Shown piece by piece: positions 8,308 through 16,660 of a DNA stretch of 64,000 bases. The stretch comes from RGIG3013 sp045538935 (GTDB lineage Bacteria; Bacillota; Clostridia; Oscillospirales; Acutalibacteraceae). Numbering within the stretch: position 1 is the first letter of the stretch; the number at the start of each line of letters is the position of its first letter. The DNA lies in NCBI GenBank assembly GCA_045538935.1, contig JAZQEI010000002.1, forward strand, positions 1 to 64,000, given 5' to 3'. The notes beneath the pieces were generated by a model, which had not been told where the DNA came from, made no database searches, and worked only from the letters and a program-made list of their open reading frames with translations. The translations under genes and the position numbers were made by a program.

Positions 8308-9015
8308 ATGCTACTGTATATAATAAGACACGGCCATCCCGACTACTCTACCGACACATTAACCAACATAGGTAAAATTCAGGCCGAGGCTGTTGGGAAA
8401 AGAATGTTTGAAGAAAAGATCGATAAAATTTTTTCCTCTCCTATGGGGCGCGCAATTGAAACCGCCGAGCCCGCCTGCAGATTGCTTGGTATTGATAAAA
8501 GCATAGAAGACTGGGCTCACGAAATTGGTGATGAACGCTTAACAACCTATCCGGACGGCGAGCTAAAGCCTATAGGAATATTACAAAATACTCATTTTTT
8601 AAAAAACGGTAATAACTCTTTTTCGTATGACAACACCTTTAAATGCACGCCTATTAGCCAGTCTAATATGAAAACGGCAGTAGAGTATATTGAGGAAAAC
8701 GGCTATAAATTTTTAGAAAAGTTAGGCTACAAACACGAAAACGGCATCTATCGCATTTTAAAAGAAAACGACCAAAAGGTTGCGCTGTTTTGCCACGCGG
8801 CATTTTTAAAAACTTGGCTTTCAGTTTTATTGCATGTGCCATTACACATTATGTGGTCATCGTTTGAACACTCACCTTTTACGGCAGTTACGGTTATAGA
8901 GTTTAAAAACAACCCAGACGGTTTTACCGCTCCCAGATGCATTAAAATTTCAGATGTATCTCATCTACCGAATGAACTTGTTGGCATATTACACACCCAG
9001 TTTAACACCAATTGA
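8308..9015 (+). CDS. Histidine phosphatase family protein (PGM-like)
   Basis: The 235-residue protein begins LYIIRHGHPDYS, where RHG carries the phospho-accepting histidine of the phosphoglycerate mutase/phosphatase superfamily. A later CHAAFLKTW supplies the second histidine of the pocket. It lies 15 bp behind the GH3 gene with AAAGGA upstream, so the two are probably co-transcribed. Substrate unknown; many such proteins are broad sugar-phosphate phosphatases. Confidence 0.85.
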   Translation: MLLYIIRHGHPDYSTDTLTNIGKIQAEAVGKRMFEEKIDKIFSSPMGRAIETAEPACRLLGIDKSIEDWAHEIGDERLTTYPDGELKPIGILQNTHFLKNGNNSFSYDNTFKCTPISQSNMKTAVEYIEENGYKFLEKLGYKHENGIYRILKENDQKVALFCHAAFLKTWLSVLLHVPLHIMWSSFEHSPFTAVTVIEFKNNPDGFTAPRCIKISDVSHLPNELVGILHTQFNTN

Positions 9016-9110
9016 TATCGATAAAGGTCTTATAAAATATACGATACAGTAATGAAAATGCATCAAGATTTGCACAATGCAATAAAAAAAGATATTACAA
9101 ATCTATAAAA

Positions 9111-9142
9111 CAAAAGCGAGGTGACACCTCGCTTTTGTTTTT
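9111..9142. terminator. Bidirectional terminator
   Basis: AAAAGCGAGG/CCTCGCTTTT (9112-9121 with 9127-9136) is flanked by A and T runs and lies between two convergent genes. Confidence 0.88.
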
Positions 9143-9152
9143 ATATTATCTT

Positions 9153-10019
9153 TTAACGCTCGTTGCCTACAAAGAATAGTGCCAATGTGCCCGGGCCCGA
9201 GTGTGCGCCTATAACTGCGCCTACATCGGTAATAATTTCGGTGGTTGTATTATATTTTTCTTTTAAAATTTTAGCAAGTGCATTAGCATCGTCTATGCAG
9301 TCACCGTGAGAAATATAAACCCTACCCTTTTCTACCTGCTTGGCCAGTTTTTCGTATTGGTCGGCAAGGGCCACTATAGCAGCCTTTCGGCCACGCACCT
9401 TAAATTTGCTTACAAGGTGGCCCTCGTTATCCATATGAAGTACGGGCTTTACACCCAAAATACCGCCAACAAAAGCAACTGTTGAACTTATTCTACCACC
9501 GCGTTTTAGGTATACTAAATCATCAACCGTAAACCAGTGACACAAGTTTTCTCTAAGCGAATTTGCATATTCGGCAGCGGCATCAAGATCGGCGCCGTCG
9601 TTTTTGGCATCTACAACCATTTTAAGTAACATTCCAAAGCCTGCCGATGCACAAAGTGTATCTACACAAACCACACGGGAGTTGGGGTATTCTTCTTTTA
9701 AATCTTCGGCGGCGATTACTGCAGAATTATATGTGGTGCTAAGTCCAGACGAAAAGCCCAAATATAAAATATCGGTACCTGTCTTTAAGATTGGCTCAAA
9801 GGCATCTTTAAAATCGCCTACATTTACAGCCGAGGTTTTTGCCACCTTGCCGCTTCGCATAGCGTTATAAAATTCGGTGATAGTAATAGTTTCATTATTT
9901 TGCAAAACATCAGAATCTGTAAACTTGAAAGAAAGATTTAAGTACTTAACGTCCCATTTTTTTAATATTTTGGGGCTAATATCACAAGCAGAATCTGTAA
10001 AAATAACATAATTGCTCAT
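9153..10019 (-). CDS. DegV family fatty-acid-binding protein
   Basis: The 288-residue protein begins YVIFTDSACDISP, the DegV signature, and contains SSGLSTTYNSA in the fatty-acid-binding groove. DegV/FakB proteins bind a fatty acid for phosphorylation by FakA, feeding exogenous acids into phospholipid synthesis. No fakA is nearby. AAGGAGAG precedes the ATG. The gene is monocistronic, ending at the shared terminator. Confidence 0.92.
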   Translation of the reverse strand: MSNYVIFTDSACDISPKILKKWDVKYLNLSFKFTDSDVLQNNETITITEFYNAMRSGKVAKTSAVNVGDFKDAFEPILKTGTDILYLGFSSGLSTTYNSAVIAAEDLKEEYPNSRVVCVDTLCASAGFGMLLKMVVDAKNDGADLDAAAEYANSLRENLCHWFTVDDLVYLKRGGRISSTVAFVGGILGVKPVLHMDNEGHLVSKFKVRGRKAAIVALADQYEKLAKQVEKGRVYISHGDCIDDANALAKILKEKYNTTTEIITDVGAVIGAHSGPGTLALFFVGNER

Positions 10020-10144
10020 TGAAAACTCTCCTTTTATAGTGTATAATAAAAAATAATATAGTTTTTGTTAACGTTGGCCAAACGGCTCTATGTTACATTT
10101 TATAAAAATTTTTTAAGTTTTCAACCTACTGTGCGTTTTATTTT

Positions 10145-10170
10145 TTCTACTTATTTTTAAAGCAGTAGAA
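10145..10170. promoter_or_regulatory. Candidate operator 1 of the XRE membrane regulator
   Basis: TTCTACT (10145-10151) and AGTAGAA (10164-10170) form a perfect 7-bp inverted repeat with a 12-bp gap, upstream of the XRE gene. It shares its half-site with the palindrome at 10187. Confidence 0.55.
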
Positions 10171-10186
10171 TCGACAAATTTCGCAC

Positions 10187-10201
10187 TCTACTGGTGGTAG
10201 A
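10187..10201. promoter_or_regulatory. Candidate operator 2 of the XRE membrane regulator
   Basis: TCTAC-N5-GTAGA, a compact palindrome built on the same half-site as the repeat at 10145-10170 and lying 33 bp before the start codon. Four half-sites in 57 bp suggest cooperative autoregulation. Confidence 0.55.
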
Positions 10202-10233
10202 ATTGGCTTATTACAAATATTTGGAGAATAAAA

Positions 10234-10842
10234 ATGGATGACGTAAAACAAATTATTGCAAAAAATATTACTACACTCAGACGCAATAAAGATATTACTC
10301 AGAGTGATTTAGCAGCAGCTCTTAATTATTCAGATAAGGCGGTTTCTAAGTGGGAGCGAGCAGAATCTTTGCCCGACATAACCGTGCTTATTAAAATTGC
10401 CCAGTATTTTGATGTTACACTCGATTATCTTGTAAGCGCAGAGCACAAAAGCAAAAAAGAAAAACTAAAGCTTCGCAGTAAAATAACACTACAAAACCAC
10501 GGCCTTATTACAGGAATTTGTATGGTACTTGTATGGCTTGTTGCGGCCATTGTTTATGTAGTGCTCGACCCAATTATTAACTACACCAATTTATATGTTT
10601 TAACCTTTGTTTACGCGGTACCCGTTACCTTTATAGTTTGGCTTGTTTTTAATTCTTTATGGTTTAACAAACACCGCAACTTTTTAATTGTATCATTACT
10701 AATGTGGTCGATATTAGCATCGCTATATATAACACTTCTTATGTTTGGCGGTATAAACATATGGACAGTATTTGGTGTTGGTGCAATAGGTCAGCTTATT
10801 ATAATTCTATGGTCTAAAATTAAGCACAAAAAAACTATTTAG
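10234..10842 (+). CDS. XRE-family regulator with C-terminal membrane domain
   Basis: The 202-residue protein joins a DNA-binding domain (residues ~5-62; QSDLAAALNYSDKAVSKWERAES) to a basic linker and four predicted membrane helices from about residue 88 on. Such proteins are one-component, membrane-tethered regulators; their signal is usually unknown. The start follows TTTGGAGAATAAAA. Its 3' end overlaps the convergent transporter gene by 8 bp. The target may be itself, given the palindromes just upstream. Confidence 0.88.
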   Translation: MDDVKQIIAKNITTLRRNKDITQSDLAAALNYSDKAVSKWERAESLPDITVLIKIAQYFDVTLDYLVSAEHKSKKEKLKLRSKITLQNHGLITGICMVLVWLVAAIVYVVLDPIINYTNLYVLTFVYAVPVTFIVWLVFNSLWFNKHRNFLIVSLLMWSILASLYITLLMFGGINIWTVFGVGAIGQLIIILWSKIKHKKTI

Positions 10843-11206
10843 CCTTGTTTTGAACCTTGCAAAAAAGTTCTCTTATTCCCATAACGATTATAAAAACGGC
10901 AAATATTTTAGACAACAGTTTAGGGTCTAAAAATCTAATAATTACAGAACCTATTATAGCTCCCAGTGCTCCAAGCAGACACATGGGGGCTATTTTACGC
11001 CAGTTTATTTGTCCTTTTTTTGTGTAAACTATAATTGCAACAACGGCTATTGGAATAAAAAACAAAATATTTATTCCCTGCGCGGTTAGTTGATTTACCG
11101 ATGTGAATACGGTTAAGTATAATAAAAGCACCGTACCGCCGCCAAGTCCCATAGCACCTGTAATTCCGGCAAGAATTCCGGCAAGAATCGCAACCGCAAT
11201 ATCCAT
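10835..11206 (-). CDS. TSUP (TauE/SafE) half-transporter, second gene
   Basis: Only 123 residues, about half of a normal TauE/SafE permease (~250 aa). It carries one family repeat unit: a glycine-rich first helix (GAMGLGGGTVLLL), further hydrophobic helices, and the terminal motif LLSKIFAVFIIVMGIREL. The adjacent gene upstream carries another unit with the same ending, so the two probably assemble into one transporter for a sulfur-containing or organic anion. AAAGGAG precedes the ATG. The start lies 11 bp behind its partner. Confidence 0.85.
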   Translation of the reverse strand: MDIAVAILAGILAGITGAMGLGGGTVLLLYLTVFTSVNQLTAQGINILFFIPIAVVAIIVYTKKGQINWRKIAPMCLLGALGAIIGSVIIRFLDPKLLSKIFAVFIIVMGIRELFCKVQNKAK

Positions 11207-11217
11207 AAGAACTCCTT

Positions 11218-11586
11218 TTATTTGCTTAAAAGTCTAAATCCCGCCCAGAGCATAAAAATGCCAAATATGCGTTTTAATAATCTTGGTGAGATTTTGCTTA
11301 ATATATAGGTTCCGAGCAAAGAGCCGGCTATTCCGCCGGGTATAAAAAACAAAGCATCGCTCAAGTTAACATATCCGCCGTTTAAATAGCCTACAGCACT
11401 AATAATTGCCACACACAGCACTACCGCAACGGCTGCCGCATGGGCCGCTTTATTGTCGTTTGGTATAAGCTCTTTTAAAAGCCAAACCGCAAATATTCCG
11501 CCACCCGCGCCAAACATAGCATTACTAAGCCCTATACTGAGCGAGCCTAAATAAAATTTTATTTTTTGTAAATTTATTTTTTTCAT
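11218..11586 (-). CDS. TSUP (TauE/SafE) half-transporter, first gene
   Basis: The 122-residue start at 11586 (MKKINLQKIK) is preferred over an ATG at 11655, whose extra residues are not family-like. No strong ribosome binding site is visible, so the start is uncertain. The repeat unit shows GLSNAMFGAGGGIFAVWLL and ends LLKRIFGIFMLWAGFRLL, paralleling the downstream gene. I read this as a transporter encoded as two polypeptides, not a frameshift: the downstream gene has its own ribosome binding site and start codon. Confidence 0.82.
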   Translation of the reverse strand: MKKINLQKIKFYLGSLSIGLSNAMFGAGGGIFAVWLLKELIPNDNKAAHAAAVAVVLCVAIISAVGYLNGGYVNLSDALFFIPGGIAGSLLGTYILSKISPRLLKRIFGIFMLWAGFRLLSK

Positions 11587-11708
11587 AGTAAGAGTATTAT
11601 TCCCGTCTTTACAAAAATAATACAAGCGGTGTTTTATGTACAAAGCAGACAACAACCGTTACCAACGAAGAATTAGAACTTATATATTCTATTACAAATT
11701 ATTAAAGC

Positions 11709-11740
11709 AAAAGCACCAACAACTAAATGTTGGTGCTTTT
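11709..11740 (-). terminator. Terminator of the CotH-to-glycosyltransferase operon
   Basis: GCACCAACA/TGTTGGTGC (11713-11721 with 11728-11736) with A/T runs on both sides, just past the stop of the last operon gene. Confidence 0.85.
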
Positions 11741-11750
11741 TAATATATTT

Positions 11751-12851
11751 TTATTTTGTTTTGTCTGTTAGCAAATCTTTAATGCGCTGAGAAGCTTGAT
11801 TATATTCTTGCATTACGCGATCTAACTCTTTATTGCAATTATTTATGAACTCATCGTAATTAAGATTTGAATAATAATTATATATTGTTTCTAAAAAATC
11901 GTCGTCATTAGGGTCACATTCTATACCAATGCCTGCATCTGTTATGCACTTTGCCATAAATGCGCCTTTCTTGGCAAGCTGTGGAACGCAGAAGGTTAAT
12001 CCGTCATAATATTTATTTGTCATAGAAAACTTAGCGTTATCACTTGTCATAATATTGTGAAGAAGGTCGGCCTTTTGGGTGAACTCATATCTGTCTTCCG
12101 GATTGTATTCGCCATGAAAAAATATATTTTTTGCCGAGATTTCTTTGGTGTATTCTTTAAGATCAAGTGCCAATTGCTGTTCTCTGCCGTAATAATGCAG
12201 TTCAAATCTGTCATCGGCAGAAATTTTAGAAATAATTCGTTTGTTTATTTCTTTATGTCTTATTAGTCCCCAATAAATAACCCTTATTTTATCGTCTTTT
12301 TTTTCGGGCGGTGTTTGAATTCTGTGGTTTAAAGAATCAAGAAGAATATTATGTGAATTTAATATTTTGCATTTGTTTTCTTCCGTAAAAAACCTACTAA
12401 AGCCTTCGCTGCTTATGAAAGTAACACTTGAAATTTCGGCTAGTTTGTTAACTGCATTTTTAAAGAACGAAAACTTTTCGTAAGTCATATCACGGTAGTC
12501 AAATATATATTTGCCCTTAAAGTGCTTTTTTAAAATATTTAGTAATAAGACACCGGTTATAGACTGCATAGTAATAACAAAATCAAATTTTTCGGTCTTT
12601 AAAACCTTTTTTACAAACCTTCTGTATTTAATAAAACTAGTTATTTTGGAGGTCTTTGAAACATCATCTTCTTGGTAACATTTAAATTCGTGAAAAGATA
12701 TATCTTTATATTTTGATAAATCTTCTTCCTTTAAATCTCGGTTCCAGTAAACCAAATGAATTTCGTTATTCTCGCGCGGTATATTGTCTAGATAAAAATT
12801 TAAATACGGCATATATTTTACCTTTGCCATACCAATCATAAGAATTTTCAT
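11751..12851 (-). CDS. GT-B glycosyltransferase (GT4-like)
   Basis: The 366-residue protein has the two-Rossmann layout of GT-B enzymes. The N-terminal half contains FVITMQSITGVLLLN and KYIFDYRDMTYE; the C-terminal half contains IRVIYWGLIRHKEIN and a donor-binding segment around NKYYDGLTFCVPQLA. No membrane helix. The donor and acceptor are unknown. It is the fifth and last gene of the CotH operon, 22 bp behind the LURP-one-like gene with GGATGGTG upstream, so it may modify the same surface or spore component. Confidence 0.8.
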   Translation of the reverse strand: MKILMIGMAKVKYMPYLNFYLDNIPRENNEIHLVYWNRDLKEEDLSKYKDISFHEFKCYQEDDVSKTSKITSFIKYRRFVKKVLKTEKFDFVITMQSITGVLLLNILKKHFKGKYIFDYRDMTYEKFSFFKNAVNKLAEISSVTFISSEGFSRFFTEENKCKILNSHNILLDSLNHRIQTPPEKKDDKIRVIYWGLIRHKEINKRIISKISADDRFELHYYGREQQLALDLKEYTKEISAKNIFFHGEYNPEDRYEFTQKADLLHNIMTSDNAKFSMTNKYYDGLTFCVPQLAKKGAFMAKCITDAGIGIECDPNDDDFLETIYNYYSNLNYDEFINNCNKELDRVMQEYNQASQRIKDLLTDKTK

Positions 12852-12873
12852 ATATGCACCATCCTAAAAATTA

Positions 12874-13344
12874 TTAATCTCTTGAGCATTTTTCGGCGTC
12901 TATGGCTATTACAAGCATAAGCGCTGCAACTGCATCAGATGAGTTGTAAACGGTTAATTCATAAGTGTCGGTCCAGTTAAACAAGCGCTTTGATACTTTT
13001 GCTATGTTGTCGCCACAGTGGTTTATTATTAAATAATCAAGCTCGAACAAATTTCCCTCTATATGCCAACCGTTGTAATCTATATTGAATCTGGGCTTAA
13101 AGGGAGAAAATTCTTTTTTAATGCAACCTACATAATGGTCGTCTACATATATTTCAAACTTGGGTAAGAATGTTATAAGCCTTTGTTTTACTGTGCCAAC
13201 CTCATTGCCTGCAGCATCGTAAATCTTAAACATGTGCCCCCAAGAAAGCTTTCCTTTAACCGTGAACATAACTTGGCCGTTTTCATCGAAAATATCGTAG
13301 CTATCTAACCACGAAAACATACGTTGTTTAAATATGAGCTTCAT
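12874..13344 (-). CDS. LURP-one-related (DUF567/Tubby-like) protein
   Basis: A 156-residue soluble protein with the beta-rich repeats of the LURP-one-related family: FSWLDSYDIFDENGQVMFTV, then a similar hairpin near FNWTDTYELTVYN. The family shares the Tubby/scramblase-like barrel and its bacterial role is not established. It starts three bases after the DUF4956 stop, with GGATG inside that gene's end, so the two are translationally linked. Confidence 0.8.
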   Translation of the reverse strand: MKLIFKQRMFSWLDSYDIFDENGQVMFTVKGKLSWGHMFKIYDAAGNEVGTVKQRLITFLPKFEIYVDDHYVGCIKKEFSPFKPRFNIDYNGWHIEGNLFELDYLIINHCGDNIAKVSKRLFNWTDTYELTVYNSSDAVAALMLVIAIDAEKCSRD

Positions 13345-13347
13345 ATA

Positions 13348-14013
13348 TTACACTACATCCTGTCCGTCATGCGCTATTAACGATACTGAGTTAACCTCAT
13401 CTATATCTGACACGGCTTTTATTAGGTTTGCCTCGTTTTTGGTACCAAGCTCAATTACTAAGTCAAGCCCTTCTTTGGTCATTACTCTTGACTTTATCTT
13501 TCGGTAATTAGAGTTTTCTGTAGCGGCGGCAATAATTTTATCTTCATCTACATCTGCCTTGGCATTTACTATTAATAAGAAGGGTGATTTGCCAAGCGGA
13601 ATAACCTCGGCAGCCAAAATAAAGAGCGTAACAACAATAGAGGTTATTATGCCAAGCTTATATAGTCCCGCGCCGCAAACTATACCTGTATGTACCGACC
13701 AGAAAAGATAAATCATATCCATAGGGTCTTTAACGGCAGTTCTAAAGCGCAAAATTGCCAAGGCACCAATAGTACCAAGGGTTATTACCATATTGGTTTG
13801 TAATGTCATAATAATTGTGGATACAAAAAACGGAATTATTGCCATTGCAATATTAAACGATTTAGAATAAAAACTGCGTTTAGATACAAAGCGGTAGATT
13901 ACAAATTGGTAGGCAGAAATTATTGCCACCATAATAAGTACGGCTATAATATCGGCCGTAGTAATCTCGCGGTTTACAAAGCCAGATGTTAAGTTTGTTA
14001 TAAAGTTTTGCAT
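13348..14013 (-). CDS. DUF4956 integral membrane protein
   Basis: The ATG at 14013 (221 aa) follows GGAGGTAAATAAA; the longer frame to 14052 has no such site. Four or so membrane helices fill residues ~15-145, with the conserved TLGTIGALAILRFRTAVKDP loop. A soluble C-terminal alpha/beta domain resembles an ACT fold (inference). DUF4956 proteins are regularly encoded next to VTC-domain and CotH proteins, as here. A transport or channel role is possible but unproven. Confidence 0.85.
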   Translation of the reverse strand: MQNFITNLTSGFVNREITTADIIAVLIMVAIISAYQFVIYRFVSKRSFYSKSFNIAMAIIPFFVSTIIMTLQTNMVITLGTIGALAILRFRTAVKDPMDMIYLFWSVHTGIVCGAGLYKLGIITSIVVTLFILAAEVIPLGKSPFLLIVNAKADVDEDKIIAAATENSNYRKIKSRVMTKEGLDLVIELGTKNEANLIKAVSDIDEVNSVSLIAHDGQDVV

Positions 14014-14014
14014 T

Positions 14015-14707
14015 TTATTTACCTCCAATTTGCGCCGCTCTCTTGCGGCCAAGATAATATTTAGAAAATGTGCTTTGTGTTAAATTTGGCTCGCTTAAAG
14101 CAAGTTTTATGTATGATGGCAAAACCTGATTAAATTTTACCTCCATAATGTTAGATGTTACGGTGCTTAGCGGAATTTTTGCAAAATTGCCGTTTAAAAA
14201 CATATTTGTCTGATGTGAACAGCAAATGTTTGTATCTAGCGTTACTCTTATATTAGATGTTGCGCATACGAAAGGATAACGCGTATAAACCACTATTACC
14301 TTTGGAGTAAAATGTTCGGTTGCAATTTTGAGCGCAAATTCTTTTATAAGTGGTTCTTTGCTATGCAAAGCCTCGGCTATATTGCCTTGCATAAATTGCT
14401 CGGCTTGAAGCCTTGTTATTGGCACCGAGGTTTTGTTAGTAAGTCCGTTTATTTTTTGCTTTTTTTCAAGTTTTAAGCCGTCCAAATTATTATAATATCT
14501 TATTCGATATTTGGCTCGCTTTACATCACCCGCACTGTTTTCTAGGGCAGAAATATTAATATTGCTATCAAAATACAAGCTATAAACGGTATAACTGCCA
14601 TCATTTGAATACGGGTCGGGTTTTAGTAAACCTTTTAGGCGGGCGTGTAATATTTTTACCGTTTGCGGAGTGCAAATATACTTTTTTTCGTGTCGTACAA
14701 AAGCCAT
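14015..14707 (-). CDS. VTC-domain polyphosphate polymerase-like protein
   Basis: The 230-residue protein has the VTC/CYTH tunnel fold: basic N-terminal strand RHEKKYICTP, YSLYFDS, AKYRIRYY, LKLEKKQKI and the closing IMEVKFNQVLP. In yeast Vtc4 this tunnel polymerises polyphosphate from ATP; bacterial versions are only predicted. The start at 14707 is fixed by GGGGAGGAATAAT, which overlaps the CotH stop codon, so translation is coupled. No membrane anchor of its own; the neighbouring DUF4956 protein may supply one. Confidence 0.87.
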   Translation of the reverse strand: MAFVRHEKKYICTPQTVKILHARLKGLLKPDPYSNDGSYTVYSLYFDSNINISALENSAGDVKRAKYRIRYYNNLDGLKLEKKQKINGLTNKTSVPITRLQAEQFMQGNIAEALHSKEPLIKEFALKIATEHFTPKVIVVYTRYPFVCATSNIRVTLDTNICCSHQTNMFLNGNFAKIPLSTVTSNIMEVKFNQVLPSYIKLALSEPNLTQSTFSKYYLGRKRAAQIGGK

Positions 14708-14708
14708 A

Positions 14709-16391
14709 TTATTCCTCCCCAAAGGTTGTATCTAAAGTTGCAATGTATGAATCTAAAAACTTCATATGCTCTTTAACCCTATAACGCAAATCGTCCATAT
14801 TTTCGGCCTTTCGGGCACGTTGCCAACGGTTAGCATTGCGAATTGCTGCGCCAGAGGAATACACCTCGGCATCGTAATAATCTAACCATTTATCAAACTG
14901 ATCATCGGTTAAAATTTCACTTCTTATTTTGGTGTATCTTTTTTGAATTTGCTTTGCTATGTTTGGCATCTTGAGTTCTAGACAACGAGAGATTATCATA
15001 TCAAAGTCGTATTTATTTATTGGGTCATTTGGCTCTAAAATAACATCGGTGTTGGTAAATACGCCGTTTTTCCAACAAAGCCCCCAGGTTTGATCTAAAT
15101 CCCACGGAGAAACCCAAATGGTATATTTGCCATTGCGGTATTTTGCCACAAAGTTTGTGTTTTTAGAGCAGTTGTCTACCGCCTGAGTTATCTTAATAAA
15201 CAACCACATATCTATTTGGTTTTCTAAATCTATGTAGTCTTCAAAATGCTCTACAAAATATTCTTCATCTTTGGTTTCTAAAACGGTATTAAATTTATCG
15301 AGCGCTTGCCACTTTTTATAGTAAAGTCCTGTGTGGTCAGCAGGGAAACGAATTTCGTATCTGCCAACTATATTCACAGAGTCCTTTGCGCTCATAAAAT
15401 CGTTACTGGTGCTATCTTTATACCCAACGGCACGCCACCAAAAATCCGAATAACCGGATATTGTGTTTTGGTTTAAATTAAACTGCTCGGCATCGATTGG
15501 ATACATTAAAGAATAAAGTCCGAAGTACCTACCGTTAATTAAAACCTCACACATTTTTGTTTTTGTGCCGGTATTCATACCAACATCGTTATTGGTGGCA
15601 CCAAAGGCCGACCAAACATCGTGCGAAAGTGCGGAGCGCACCTTTTCGGGATCGTTAAAAGCCGGATATAAAATCCAGTCATCGTCTGAGCGAAGTCCCA
15701 AAAGATTTATGTTGTTATTGCGAACATTAGAGCCCACCGACTCATTATACAACTGAAACCGGTAGCTTTTTTGGTCATAGCCCTTACTGGTTGCACCTCT
15801 AAGCCTTATTTTACCAAAACTGTTTATAACCCTGTTTATGTGATTTGCATCTTGTGAATTGTCGAACACATTAAAGTATGCGTTTACATACTCCTTATCA
15901 GATGTAATGGGGTTATTTTTATTTTTGGGCTCGTTTTCTAGAGTTATTGAAATAATAGGCAGAGCAGTTATAGCCAAATTATACTCTGCAAAGTTTGTAT
16001 CGGTATATAAAAGGAATTTAACCATCTCGGCATTTTTTACTGTTTCATCGGTAATCGTGGTTTCTAAAAATGCAATTTTTAAATTATTTCCATCATCTGC
16101 TACCGACACTTTAGGGTTATATGCAAAGGTGTGATTTTCAATTGCCGAATAATAATAAGTACTACTCTCGTAATCGGCAAAAAGCAAATAATCGTTAAAC
16201 TTTATATTAGCGCGAATAATATCTTTGGTTTGATTAGCACGTTCTTGTTTTATAGCTTCATAAGCCTTTTCGCTTACCATTAATTTGTTTAGTCTTGTTT
16301 TGTTAACCGAAGCATCACCAACAACAATGACCGACAGCAAAATTAGGCTTACTATTAAAATTATGCTTTGTATTCTTTTTATTCGGCTCAC
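14709..16391 (-). CDS. CotH-family protein kinase with N-terminal membrane anchor
   Basis: The 560-residue protein starts at a GTG behind AGGGGGTG. A hydrophobic helix at residues ~8-25 anchors it or serves as a signal, so the rest is extracytoplasmic. CotH proteins are atypical kinases that phosphorylate spore-coat proteins. Catalytic features are visible: VDNCSKNTNF (HRD-like loop) and SPWDLDQTWG (DFG-like metal site). Here it heads an operon with VTC, DUF4956, LURP-one and glycosyltransferase genes, not coat genes, so its substrate need not be a coat protein. Confidence 0.88.
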   Translation of the reverse strand: MSRIKRIQSIILIVSLILLSVIVVGDASVNKTRLNKLMVSEKAYEAIKQERANQTKDIIRANIKFNDYLLFADYESSTYYYSAIENHTFAYNPKVSVADDGNNLKIAFLETTITDETVKNAEMVKFLLYTDTNFAEYNLAITALPIISITLENEPKNKNNPITSDKEYVNAYFNVFDNSQDANHINRVINSFGKIRLRGATSKGYDQKSYRFQLYNESVGSNVRNNNINLLGLRSDDDWILYPAFNDPEKVRSALSHDVWSAFGATNNDVGMNTGTKTKMCEVLINGRYFGLYSLMYPIDAEQFNLNQNTISGYSDFWWRAVGYKDSTSNDFMSAKDSVNIVGRYEIRFPADHTGLYYKKWQALDKFNTVLETKDEEYFVEHFEDYIDLENQIDMWLFIKITQAVDNCSKNTNFVAKYRNGKYTIWVSPWDLDQTWGLCWKNGVFTNTDVILEPNDPINKYDFDMIISRCLELKMPNIAKQIQKRYTKIRSEILTDDQFDKWLDYYDAEVYSSGAAIRNANRWQRARKAENMDDLRYRVKEHMKFLDSYIATLDTTFGEE

Positions 16392-16545
16392 CCTTGCACC
16401 CCCTTTTTCTTTTATGCTATTGCAATTTTAACACAAAAAATAAAATATAGCAACAACCAACAAATCATGTGTATTTGCTTTTTTGCTCTTTATATATAAA
16501 AATCTTACAAAGACGGCATTTTATGTGGGTTTTCTTGCTCTTAAT
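16392..16545. other. Divergent intergenic region cotH-like / spoIIE
   Basis: AT-rich DNA without an ORF. On the minus strand TTGCTA, a 17-bp spacer and TAAAAT form a plausible promoter for the CotH operon. The right half leads into the spoIIE promoter. Confidence 0.4.
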
Positions 16546-16578
16546 TTGACAAAAATAAAATATTTAAAGGTTTATAAT
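16546..16578 (+). promoter_or_regulatory. Spo0A-type promoter of spoIIE
   Basis: A consensus TTGACA (16546-16551) and TATAAT (16573-16578) are separated by 21 bp, too far for normal SigA recognition. Bacillus subtilis spoIIE has the same 21-bp spacing and needs Spo0A~P. TTTGACA at 16545-16551 differs by one base from the inverted 0A box TTCGACA and overlaps the -35, as at Spo0A-activated promoters. Confidence 0.75.
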
Positions 16579-16660
16579 TGGTGTATAGCGTTTTTTAGCG
16601 TTTTTAATAACTGCAATTATTATAATGTTATAATTAAAAGGAAACCCAAGGTGATGTAAA

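Noticed and set aside
10835..11586. Frameshifted single TauE/SafE pseudogene
   Set aside because: The downstream half has its own AAAGGAG and ATG, and each half is a complete repeat unit separated by 11 bp.
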